DNA from: Hallerella sp964501065
Lineage (GTDB): Bacteria > Fibrobacterota > Fibrobacteria > Fibrobacterales > Fibrobacteraceae
Direction: 5' to 3'
NCBI GenBank assembly: GCA_964501065.1
Contig: CAZCRF010000055.1
Coordinates: forward strand, 1 to 17,319
DNA length: 17,319 bases
Shown: one piece after another, positions 6,621 through 13,830 of the stretch
Layout of the letters: every line of letters begins with the position of its first letter
Position numbering within the stretch: position 1 is the stretch's first letter
Made by a program: the position numbers and the translations under genes
Notes under the pieces: model-generated
Told to the model about the DNA's origin: nothing
Databases searched by the model: none
The model's input: the letters and a program-made list of their open reading frames with translations, nothing else

Positions 6621-7642
6621 AATTCTTCGCATTCACAGTCGTCTTCTCCCTGACTTTTTTCCTAATCGCCTGCTCGGAGAATTCGCCGCTCAAGGTTCTA
6701 CCGCTGCCGTCTGCTGCGACTGCGGTCATGATTGAAGAAAACGCTGCGGCTTATCTGTTCGACACGCTGGAAGTTTCCGAAGCTCGCATCGTCTTCCGCA
6801 ACGATTCCTCCGGCAATCTCGTCTATGCCCACTTCACCCGGGATTCGGTCGAGGCTTTCGAATTCGTCTCGGGCATCGACGTCTATCATCCGACGATTTC
6901 GCCGGACGGCAAGTGGGTCGCCTTCGGCACAAGGCCCGAAGCGGTGTCCCGGAATTCCAACGTCTATGTGCAAACTCTCGATGCGGACTGCGGCTTTCTA
7001 ATGATGCTCGACGGAGCTGCGGCGATTCCTCGCTTTCGCGTAATCGATGGCGACACCGTCCTCATTTATGTTTCGAATGCGGGAGTGAATCGCGAAGACG
7101 ATTTTTGGAAGACGCAATCGACCTGGATGGTCGCGTTTCGGAACGAGACTTTCGGCACGCCGCAAAAAATCTTTACCGGGAATTACCACGGCGGTGTTTC
7201 TCCGGACTTGAAATTTGCGGTCACGGGGGCAGGCTTTCTGAGGGGCCACTCCGAACGTGCAGACGAAATAAAGGACACCATCTGGTACGACAGCGCACAG
7301 GTCTGCAACGTCTCCCTTTCTACGGACGGTTCTCTTCGCACTCTCTTTTTGGATTTGGGGGCGGAACGCGGACGGGAGTTTTCCGGGGAACTTTACGATG
7401 CCCACCATCGAATTCTCATTGCCGACTCCTTGGGGAATTTAATCCAGAGCATCCCACCCATTTCGGAGCAGTATAGCTATGACCATCCCGAATGGGTCTA
7501 TGGATCCGATTTCTTGGTGACGGCGATGCAGACGACCGATGTCCATCAAAAGGTGCTATTGGTCGACATTCGGGACAGTTCCGTCCACGCTCTTGTTTCC
7601 GGTTCGGATCTCGGGCATCCGGACATTTGGCTCGGCAAATAG
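6617..7642 (+). CDS. Propeller-only lipoprotein paralogue of the upstream TIGR02171 protein
   Basis: A 341-residue lipoprotein: MKFFAFTVVFSLTFFLIAC, lipobox Cys19. The rest aligns throughout with the middle propeller of the preceding gene. Shared landmarks are YHPTISPDGKWVAF (90-103), AAIPRFRV (135-142), FGTPQKIF (179-186), HGGVSPDLKFAVTG (191-204), RTLFLDLG (241-248), EFSGELYDAH (254-263), YDHPEWV (288-294) and a final HPDIWLGK (334-341). The FGE-like and SGNH-like domains are absent. The start ATG overlaps the upstream stop (ATGA, 6617-6620); an in-frame ATG at 6551 is rejected because it would bury the lipoprotein signal. Tandem duplication followed by domain loss, or gain of domains by the neighbour, both fit. 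Its function is unknown, probably ligand or protein binding at the envelope. Confidence 0.85.
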   Translation: MKFFAFTVVFSLTFFLIACSENSPLKVLPLPSAATAVMIEENAAAYLFDTLEVSEARIVFRNDSSGNLVYAHFTRDSVEAFEFVSGIDVYHPTISPDGKWVAFGTRPEAVSRNSNVYVQTLDADCGFLMMLDGAAAIPRFRVIDGDTVLIYVSNAGVNREDDFWKTQSTWMVAFRNETFGTPQKIFTGNYHGGVSPDLKFAVTGAGFLRGHSERADEIKDTIWYDSAQVCNVSLSTDGSLRTLFLDLGAERGREFSGELYDAHHRILIADSLGNLIQSIPPISEQYSYDHPEWVYGSDFLVTAMQTTDVHQKVLLVDIRDSSVHALVSGSDLGHPDIWLGK

Positions 7643-7646
7643 TTTC

Positions 7647-7654
7647 TATCTTTG
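7647..7654 (+). promoter_or_regulatory. Putative promoter box for the TolB-like gene
   Basis: TATCTTTG fits exactly the TAnnTTTG word known as the -7 box of Bacteroidetes promoters. It lies 27 nt before the ATG at 7682, with a Shine-Dalgarno AGGAAAGG between. This suggests that the TolB-like and cyclotransferase genes can be transcribed independently of the two lipoprotein genes. Confidence 0.4.
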
Positions 7655-7681
7655 TCGCGTCTTCACAGGAAAGGATCTTTC

Positions 7682-8719
7682 ATGAAATCATTCCGCATTC
7701 TCGCAGCCACGCTCGCATTTTCCGCATTCGCTTTTGCCGACGAGGCTCCCACGGGCGCGCCCGTCGCGCCGACTTCCGAAGAGCAGGCCGCGCTCAATTC
7801 CCTGAAAGGAAAGCTCAACGGGAAAATCGTCTGGTCGAGTTCCCGCAGCCATTCGACCCACGACCTTTGGTTGATGAATGCCGATGGAAGCGAAGCGAAG
7901 CAGCTCACGAATTCCGCGAACGTCGATTGGTTCCCGAGGTTCTCGCCCGACGGCAAGACTGTGCTGTTCACGCGTTCGAAGGGCGGCTGGACTCCCGAAA
8001 CGGATGCGAACTATCCCGAGAAATGGGACTTGTGGACAATCGGCGTGGACGGTTCCGAAGAAAAGAAGGTCGTGGAAAACGCGACGTGGGGGACTTACCG
8101 CCCGGACGGCAAGTCCATCGTCTTTTCCCGAGGGGCGAACGTCTATACGAAGAACCTTGAATCCGGCGAAGAGAAGCTTGTTCTCGACGGGGAAAAGGCC
8201 TTTGGCGAAAAGGGCGTCATCTTGCAAGAACCGAACATGTCCCCGGACGGGAAGTATTTGGCGATGACCTTGCGCGGCTCCATGCGCGAAACGGGCATCT
8301 GGGACTTGCAAAACAAGAAGTGGAACAAGTCCGGCGACGGCTGCCAAATCGATTTCACGGCGGACGGCAAGTACGTCTATCGTGTGAATCCGACGGGCAA
8401 CGGCGGTACGGCGGCCCCGAGCGAAATCCTCCGGTTCACAGTCAAGGACGGTGTCCAGCAGGAAAAGATTGGCTTTTTCGGCGTGCCGAAAGCGGCTAAA
8501 CTGATGGATCTTCCGGGGCGGCGTTCCCATGAATATTTCCCGCGCATTTCTTCCGACGGCAAGTGGCTCGTCTGGGGTGCGACGGCGAAAGGGCACGATC
8601 ACGACATTTACGATTACGAGCTTTACCTTTGGGAAATCGGGACGGACGCAAAGAAGGCTGTCCGCCTCACGTTCCACACGGCGAACGACCGCTGGCCGGA
8701 CATCTGGCTTGCAAAGTGA
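7682..8719 (+). CDS. Secreted TolB-like PD40 beta-propeller protein
   Basis: A 345-residue protein with a cleavable Sec signal (MKSFRILAATLAFSAFAFA, probable cleavage before Asp20). PD40/WD40-like repeats recur: FSPDGK 87-92, YRPDGK 139-144, MSPDGK 186-191, FTADGK and ISSDGKW, typical of the six-bladed TolB propeller. It lacks the N-terminal domain of true TolB, and no pal or tolA lies nearby, so it should not be called tolB. Its last residues, WPDIWLAK, match the HPD(I/L)W(L/V)GK that closes the propellers of the two preceding proteins, so it is probably a diverged relative. AGGAAAGG upstream fixes the start at 7682 rather than the in-frame 7652. The next start codon overlaps its stop (TGATG). 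Confidence 0.8.
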   Translation: MKSFRILAATLAFSAFAFADEAPTGAPVAPTSEEQAALNSLKGKLNGKIVWSSSRSHSTHDLWLMNADGSEAKQLTNSANVDWFPRFSPDGKTVLFTRSKGGWTPETDANYPEKWDLWTIGVDGSEEKKVVENATWGTYRPDGKSIVFSRGANVYTKNLESGEEKLVLDGEKAFGEKGVILQEPNMSPDGKYLAMTLRGSMRETGIWDLQNKKWNKSGDGCQIDFTADGKYVYRVNPTGNGGTAAPSEILRFTVKDGVQQEKIGFFGVPKAAKLMDLPGRRSHEYFPRISSDGKWLVWGATAKGHDHDIYDYELYLWEIGTDAKKAVRLTFHTANDRWPDIWLAK

Positions 8720-9432
8720 TGCTTGAAGCTCTCCTGTTTGCCGCCTCCCTCGGGACTGTGGCCGTCGTGGATTCCGCGTCCCATTCCGAGGCGCATTACA
8801 CCCAGGGGCTTTTCTTCGACGGTGGGGAACTTTACGAAACGACCGGAATTTACGGCAAGTCGCGCCTGTTCCGCTATCCGTCGCCGGGAGCTTCCCCGTC
8901 GGATTCCGCCGCTCTCGAGTCCCGTTACTTCGGCGAGGGGGCGGTGAAGCTCGGAGGTTCCGTCGTCTGGCTGACTTGGCGCGAGGGAACCGCTTTTGTC
9001 TACGATGCGAAAACGTTTTCCCGTGTGGGGGAGTTTCCGCTCTATTCCGAGGGCTGGGGGCTTGGGCTTTACAAGGGAAACTTGTTGATGACCGACGGCA
9101 GCGAGAACCTCCTCTTCCTCTCTCCGGGAGAAAAGAGGGTTTTCAAGAAAGTCCCCGTGAAGGACGGCGAGATTCCTGTTCGGTTCTTGAACGAGATTGA
9201 AGTCGTCGGCTCGGTCGTTTATGCGAATGTGTGGCAGTCCGATTCCGTTGCTGCGATTGACCCGGAGACGGGGAATGTCCTCGCTTGGTACGACTTTTCG
9301 AAAATCGCCGCCCGCGTGAGGGGAAAAAATTCCCGGGCCGAGGTGCTGAACGGCATCGCGTTCGACGGGAAATTCTTTTGGGTGACGGGGAAGTTCTGGC
9401 CGGTGATGTACAAAGTCCGACTGGAGCGGTAA
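8719..9432 (+). CDS. Glutaminyl-peptide cyclotransferase (glutamine cyclotransferase family)
   Basis: A 237-residue protein of the plant/bacterial type glutamine cyclotransferase family (PF05096), a five-bladed propeller that converts N-terminal Gln to pyroglutamate with release of ammonia. Family landmarks are HYTQGLFFDGGELYETTGIYG-like at 26-46, FGEG 71-74, GWGL 112-115, TDGSENL 125-131, LNEIE 157-161, YANVWQSD 168-175, LNGIAFD 210-216 and WVTGKFWP 221-228. The N-terminus is hydrophobic (ALLFAASLGTVAVV) but is not an ideal signal peptide; the usual location for bacterial members is the periplasm. Its ATG overlaps the stop of the TolB-like gene by 1 nt, so the two are cotranslated. Its stop lies 1 nt from that of the convergent helicase gene. 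Its substrates are unknown. Confidence 0.88.
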   Translation: MLEALLFAASLGTVAVVDSASHSEAHYTQGLFFDGGELYETTGIYGKSRLFRYPSPGASPSDSAALESRYFGEGAVKLGGSVVWLTWREGTAFVYDAKTFSRVGEFPLYSEGWGLGLYKGNLLMTDGSENLLFLSPGEKRVFKKVPVKDGEIPVRFLNEIEVVGSVVYANVWQSDSVAAIDPETGNVLAWYDFSKIAARVRGKNSRAEVLNGIAFDGKFFWVTGKFWPVMYKVRLER

Positions 9433-9433
9433 T

Positions 9434-12010
9434 TCAAAAGTGTTTCGTGAATCGGCAATTTGGGAAGCCGTGGCATCCCCAAAAAGAGCCTTTTGGCGTT
9501 TTTCGAAGAATCAAGAAATCTCCGCATCGAGGGCAAACTCCCGAAAATTTGAGTGAACTGTTTTTCTCCCAGTTTTCCAAGTGGGTGAAACAGACGGATT
9601 TGGACGGGGAAAACTCAGAAAGGAACGGAGACGGAACTTTGGAATCCGTCAAGACGAATGTCCTGTTCCGCGTTCGGGTCATCGCGACGTAAAAGAGTCG
9701 CCTCTCCTCGGCGAAAGGGAAGTCTTCCGCCGCGCCGAGCACTAGGCGAAGGACGCGGTCGTCCGTCTTTTGACAGGGAAATCCGAGAATATCGTTCTTG
9801 AAATTCAAGATGACGACGTTGTCCGCTTCAAGGCCTTTTGACTTGTGGACAGTCAAAAAAGAAATGGGAACTTTGGGGACGTCTTGGTAGCATTCGAGAA
9901 TTTCTTTCCCTTGGCGCACCTTTGTCTTGAAAAGCCCGGAATTCTTCAGAATTTTGAAATCCCCGTTTGTCCGGCCTAGTAGGAGAATGGATTTTTCCAC
10001 ACCGAATTCGGAAATGATTTTGTCCAAAATTCTCTTCAGCGCATCAGACGGTCTTCCGCAGTCTCCCCAGAAAATGAGGGGATAATCCAGTCTCTTGTCG
10101 GATTTGAGTCGTTTGGAAATTTGCTTCGGATTCTTCAAGATAAATCGGGAAGCTTCTTCAATCAATTGCTGTGAGTTCCGATAGGTCTTTTCGATTTTCA
10201 AGATTTTCGTCGGACCGAAGAATTTTTCCATGTCGGTGAAAAGGGAAATGTCGCTTCCGGAGAATCGGTAGATGGACTGCCAGTCGTCTCCGACGCAAAA
10301 GAGCTTTGCCTGGGATTGCTTGATCACGGCAAACAGGAGGTTGAACTGAGCCTTGGAAACATCCTGGTATTCGTCGACGATGATGTGTTTGTAATGCCTT
10401 TTGACTTTTCCCGACAGAATCTTTTCCGCGGCGAGATTTATCATATCGGGGAAATCGATACTTCCGAGGGATTCTAGATGGGATTGGTAGCTGTCGATGA
10501 GAATCTTGGCGATGGAGAGAAATAGATCTCTTCGCCTTTTCAAAAAGGCGTTCTCTTCCGGGAGTTTCTTCCAAATTTTTATGTCGCTTTGCGTGAAATG
10601 ATTCGACTTGAAAAGTTGGATGAATGTTTGGCAGAGTTTGATGAATTCGGAAAAGTACTTTTCGCTCTTGTTCGCATACACGGTGTTGAAAATGTCGGTA
10701 AAGTCCGGTTCTTGAAAAACGACCTTGTTCGCGGAAAGGATTTCCTTGAGGCGTGGGAGGAGGATTCCCTCGGAGTTGTAATATGAGTATGTTTCAATCA
10801 ATCGCGTCCCGTTCTTTTTATGAAAGCTGCGCTTCCAACGGATTCCGTCTAGATATTTTTTTTCTTCGTCGGGAGAATATTGCCGAGCCTTGAAATCTTT
10901 TGAAATGCCGAAGTGTTCGAGGTAGATGTCATAATCGGTCAAGTAGAAGTCCGGTCGGTAGTCCTTGTACGTCGGGTCGTCGCTTGGGAACGGGTAGAGC
11001 CTTTCGTATTCGTAATTCACTCCGTTCAGGAAGAGAAAATTGGCGATTTGCACTTCTTCCAGGCTTTTGACTTTTTCCTTCTTCAACGTTTTTAATTTGT
11101 TTGAATTCTCGTCGAATTTTTGGCGAAGGTAACGATTTTCGTCGTATTTGGCCTTGAGAGATTTCAAATCGGCGTCCCTTTCCGCGTCGTAAAGTTCCCC
11201 GAGGGATTTGCGGCAGTTCAAATCTTTCGGGATGTTTACGTAATAGGCGAAGTACTCTATCAGGTCTCGGGCTAGATTCTCGTACTTGTCTATTTTCTTG
11301 TTGAAAAAGTCTTGGAGAAATTTTTCCAAATCGTTGAAAACTTCGGGGGATTTTCCTTCCGCTTCGAAGAGAATGTCTTTTCCGAATTTGTGGAAGGTCA
11401 TCGATTCAATGGGAACTCCCAATCTGCCGATACGCTCGCTCATTTCTTTTGCGGCCTTTTGGGTGAAGGAGATGAGAAGAATGTCCTTGGGATTTTCTCG
11501 CTTGATTTCGCAGAGATACTTCACTTTCGCCGCGATGGTGAGTGTCTTTCCGCTACCTGCACCGGCGATAATCAGGGCTAGCTCTTCTTCGGCGATGACG
11601 GCTTCCCGTTGGGCCTTGTCTAGTGATTTCCCGTCGATGTCCGCGAAGAACGGACGGTGAATCTCGTGAATGAGGGAAATGTATTTTTCGTTTTCCTCGG
11701 CGACGAAGCTTTCGATTTGGGAATAGGCTCTTTTGAATTTTTCAAGGCTGGCGCGGATCTCTTTGGATCTCGGCGGTTTGAGAGCCAAGACTCTGCAAAA
11801 GGTCGAATTCCATTGTTCTCGAAGGGAGGCTTCTTCTGTCTTTGGTATGTAGCGCCCTTTCATGGATTCGCATTGGGCGAGGAATTTCCAAACGCTTCTA
11901 GATATTTCTAAAAGCTCTTTTCTTGCGAAAGTTCTTGATTGGATGCTTTTTACGATGATTGCCGCCGAAAGGATTGCGACGGCGAAGAGGATGTACAAAT
12001 AGTTCGGCAT
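9434..12010 (-). CDS. Membrane-anchored UvrD/Rep-type helicase with nuclease-like insert and C4 zinc finger
   Basis: An 858-residue superfamily 1A helicase. The N-terminus is a transmembrane helix (YLYILFAVAILSAAIIVKSI, about 4-23). Helicase motifs: Walker A GAGSGKT 150-156, motif II IIVDEYQD 543-550, motif III GDDWQSIYRF 574-583, TVHKSKGLE 720-728, and motif VI FYVAMTRTRN 773-782. Between motifs Ia and II, around 315-410, is an insert with the look of a PD-(D/E)xK nuclease or Vsr-like domain: EVQIANFLFLNG, YRPDFYL (D354), IYLEHFG (E365), K393. The C-terminus has a topoisomerase-type C4 zinc finger (C826, C829, C846, C852). It resembles helicase IV-like DNA repair proteins more than UvrD itself. 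It probably unwinds or processes DNA ends; a role in repair or defence is not shown by its context. No ribosome-binding site is visible. Confidence 0.85.
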   Translation of the reverse strand: MPNYLYILFAVAILSAAIIVKSIQSRTFARKELLEISRSVWKFLAQCESMKGRYIPKTEEASLREQWNSTFCRVLALKPPRSKEIRASLEKFKRAYSQIESFVAEENEKYISLIHEIHRPFFADIDGKSLDKAQREAVIAEEELALIIAGAGSGKTLTIAAKVKYLCEIKRENPKDILLISFTQKAAKEMSERIGRLGVPIESMTFHKFGKDILFEAEGKSPEVFNDLEKFLQDFFNKKIDKYENLARDLIEYFAYYVNIPKDLNCRKSLGELYDAERDADLKSLKAKYDENRYLRQKFDENSNKLKTLKKEKVKSLEEVQIANFLFLNGVNYEYERLYPFPSDDPTYKDYRPDFYLTDYDIYLEHFGISKDFKARQYSPDEEKKYLDGIRWKRSFHKKNGTRLIETYSYYNSEGILLPRLKEILSANKVVFQEPDFTDIFNTVYANKSEKYFSEFIKLCQTFIQLFKSNHFTQSDIKIWKKLPEENAFLKRRRDLFLSIAKILIDSYQSHLESLGSIDFPDMINLAAEKILSGKVKRHYKHIIVDEYQDVSKAQFNLLFAVIKQSQAKLFCVGDDWQSIYRFSGSDISLFTDMEKFFGPTKILKIEKTYRNSQQLIEEASRFILKNPKQISKRLKSDKRLDYPLIFWGDCGRPSDALKRILDKIISEFGVEKSILLLGRTNGDFKILKNSGLFKTKVRQGKEILECYQDVPKVPISFLTVHKSKGLEADNVVILNFKNDILGFPCQKTDDRVLRLVLGAAEDFPFAEERRLFYVAMTRTRNRTFVLTDSKVPSPFLSEFSPSKSVCFTHLENWEKNSSLKFSGVCPRCGDFLILRKTPKGSFWGCHGFPNCRFTKHF

Positions 12011-12062
12011 TTCGTTTTAACGTTTCGGCTCGAACCCTCTTTTCATCGCGGACTCCGAATTG

Positions 12063-13172
12063 TCATTTCTCGGAATTCAAAATCCGCAGGTAACTTTCAT
12101 AGCGCGCTCGCGGAATTTCGCCGGAAGCCACGCGGGCGAGAACGTCGCATCCCGGTTCGCGTATGTGCAAGCAGTCGTTGTATTTGCAGGTGAAAAGTTC
12201 CCCGTTGAAAAATCCGGGGAAGGAGCGCGCAAGTTCATGAGGCTCGATGTCGCCGACTCCTAGCTCCCGAATGCCCGGGGTGTCGATGATGCTCCCGCCG
12301 AACGGAAGTTCCAGCAAGCAGGAGGAAGTCGTCGTGTGGCGTCCCTTGCCGTCCAATTCGCGGACGTTCCCCACGTCCAAGCGGGCGTTTGGAATCAAGG
12401 CGTTCACCAGACTGGATTTCCCGACACCGCTCTTCCCGGAGAGAACGGAGTTTTTCCCTTTCAAGATTTCGCAGAGTTCCGGAATGCCCTCGCCCGACTT
12501 GCAGCTCACGGAGATGAATCTGTCGACGATGGCGGAGAAGTCCCCGACGCTTTCCGGAATTCTTTCCACGAGATCGATTTTGTTCAAGACCATCACGAGC
12601 GGCAAATGGCAGAGACCGGCGGCGAGCAGGAACCTGTCGGCGAATCCGTAGTTGAAGGGCGGTTCCGAGACGCTGAGTACGACGACTATCTGGTCGATGT
12701 TCGCCGCCAAGACCAGTTCCCTTCGGGATTTGTCCTTCGGACCGGGGCGGACCAGTGCGGATTTTCGCGGCAAGACCTTGAGCAGGGAATAGGGCGCGGA
12801 CGCCTTCGCCTCTTTCACCTTGGCGACGACGACTTTGTCCCCGACGACGGGGAATTCTTTCATTTCGCAGACGACGGCCGCCCGGTAAGTCGCGTTCACC
12901 GTTTCGCCGGAGTCTAGCTTCACGGCACAGGTGCGGCGGTGGACTTCCACGACCAGGGCCTCCGACAAGTCCTCGGCGGCGAAGTTTTCCGCCGGGTTCT
13001 TCAACTGCTTCACCTTGGGAGACTTGAATTCCCGGCTCCAACGTTCCTTCACCGGTTTGTCGTCCAAGGTTCCCCGCTTCCACATTTCCATCGTGTTGAC
13101 GCGGCGTGCGCGCGCCTCGCGGCGGAGGGGCTTCGCCCTTTCGGAATCCAAATCGTCTTTTTCTTGGTGCAT
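12063..13172 (-). CDS. rsgA: Ribosome small-subunit maturation GTPase RsgA
   Basis: A 369-residue circularly permuted GTPase that helps late 30S subunit assembly. Order of motifs: OB-fold about 70-137; G4 NKID 197-200; G5 SCKSG 223-227; G1 GKSGVGKS 246-253; switch GRHTTT 277-282; G3 DTPG 297-300; and a C-terminal zinc site C329, C334, H336, C342. The G4-G5-G1-G3 order is the hallmark of the YjeQ/YloQ family. The basic stretch before residue 60 is longer than in many homologues, so an internal Met28 or Met30 start is possible. A TAACTTTC box lies 6 nt before the ATG at 13172 and there is no Shine-Dalgarno sequence. The helicase gene follows on the same strand after 52 bp. Confidence 0.93.
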   Translation of the reverse strand: MHQEKDDLDSERAKPLRREARARRVNTMEMWKRGTLDDKPVKERWSREFKSPKVKQLKNPAENFAAEDLSEALVVEVHRRTCAVKLDSGETVNATYRAAVVCEMKEFPVVGDKVVVAKVKEAKASAPYSLLKVLPRKSALVRPGPKDKSRRELVLAANIDQIVVVLSVSEPPFNYGFADRFLLAAGLCHLPLVMVLNKIDLVERIPESVGDFSAIVDRFISVSCKSGEGIPELCEILKGKNSVLSGKSGVGKSSLVNALIPNARLDVGNVRELDGKGRHTTTSSCLLELPFGGSIIDTPGIRELGVGDIEPHELARSFPGFFNGELFTCKYNDCLHIREPGCDVLARVASGEIPRARYESYLRILNSEK

Positions 13173-13178
13173 TGCCGG

Positions 13179-13186
13179 GAAAGTTA
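13179..13186 (-). promoter_or_regulatory. Putative promoter box for rsgA
   Basis: Minus-strand TAACTTTC fits TAnnTTT(T/G/C) and ends 6 nt before the rsgA ATG, so a transcript from it would have a leader of only a few bases. The other half of this 152-bp spacer (13190-13324) shows no gene. Confidence 0.35.
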
Positions 13187-13324
13187 GAAAATCTGCGAGC
13201 GAAGTTCAGCGGAAGGCGAAATGAGCGGGCAGCGATAAAAGAGGCGCGGCAATTGTTCCCGTATCCGAAAAATTCCATATATTGGGGAGGAATCTGGCGG
13301 TCGAAATCGCCGTTCATCCTGTGC

Positions 13325-13549
13325 TCACGGCCAAAGGTCGGGGTTCTTCATATCGTAAGGCTCGGAATCGTCCTCATCGTCCTTGTGGGTCTCCGTGTAC
13401 ACTTGGTCAGCCGCATTGTAGAGCATGAAGGCGATGAACGGGGCTGCGAGGATTCCCATGAACCCGACGACCCATCCGAGCCAAACGAACATCAGCACGA
13501 TCAGGTGGATATAGAATACGATGAGAAAGCCTTTGATTAGCGGGTGCAC
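13325..13549 (-). CDS. Small two-helix membrane protein
   Basis: A 74-residue protein, (GTG)HPLIKGFLIVFYIHLIVLMF onward, with two hydrophobic segments, about 5-28 and 30-48, separated by a Gly-rich turn, then an acidic tail (KDDEDDSEPYD) ending NPDLWP. The start is decided by AAAGGAGG (minus strand, 13562-13555), exactly 5 nt before the GTG at 13549. An upstream in-frame GTG at 13576 would place this Shine-Dalgarno sequence inside the gene. It shows no relation to a family I know. Likely topology is two transmembrane helices with the charged tail in the cytoplasm. It lies between rsgA and the M23 peptidase gene on the same strand, with its own probable promoter. Confidence 0.72.
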   Translation of the reverse strand: MHPLIKGFLIVFYIHLIVLMFVWLGWVVGFMGILAAPFIAFMLYNAADQVYTETHKDDEDDSEPYDMKNPDLWP

Positions 13550-13554
13550 GGTCG

Positions 13555-13562
13555 CCTCCTTT
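13555..13562 (-). promoter_or_regulatory. Strong ribosome-binding site deciding a GTG start
   Basis: Minus-strand AAAGGAGG, 5 nt before GTG at 13549, is the best Shine-Dalgarno match in the window. A TATATTGA box just upstream (13566-13573) could be its promoter, giving a leader that begins shortly before this site. Confidence 0.6.
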
Positions 13563-13581
13563 CCCTCAATATACACCTTTT

Positions 13582-13764
13582 TTAGGCGAGATTCTCTACG
13601 GGTTCAGATCGGTCGAGAGAGAGGAATGCCAAGTCGCCCACCGCCGGAAAAATGGCGGAAGCCGGGATCAAGTCGGGTACGAATTTCTTGCAGTCCCTGA
13701 TTTCATAGACAAGATTTTCGGGCCTAAGATGGGCGCGTTCGGTCGCTTGGAAATCAAGGTGGCG
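13582..13764 (-). pseudogene. Possible coding relic, unidentified
   Basis: A 60-codon stretch open from after a TGA (13765-13767) to TAA at 13582-13584, with no ATG and no good alternative start. Its translation reads like a protein C-terminus, including ENLVYEIRDCKKFVPDLIPA and AIFPAVGDLAFLSLDRSEPV. The adjacent minus frame upstream reads LVDVDATLISKRPNAPILGP before the point where this one takes over, so a frameshifted gene end would fit. The antisense codon-aligned frame is open too, so strand choice is uncertain. I do not recognise a family. It could equally be a dispersed noncoding repeat. It fills most of the 13577-13830 gap, where nothing else is visible. Confidence 0.3.
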
Positions 13765-13830
13765 TCAACGTCAACAAGACGACGGCGGGAAAGGATTGGA
13801 CGAAAAAGTCCTTTCAACCCTTGATTTGAT

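Noticed and set aside
7688..8677. Minus-strand 329-codon frame opposite the TolB-like gene
   Set aside because: Shadow of a gene with a clear signal peptide, repeats and ribosome-binding site.
7682..8719. Naming the propeller gene tolB
   Set aside because: It lacks the N-terminal TolB domain and any tol-pal neighbours; PD40 repeats occur in many secreted proteins.
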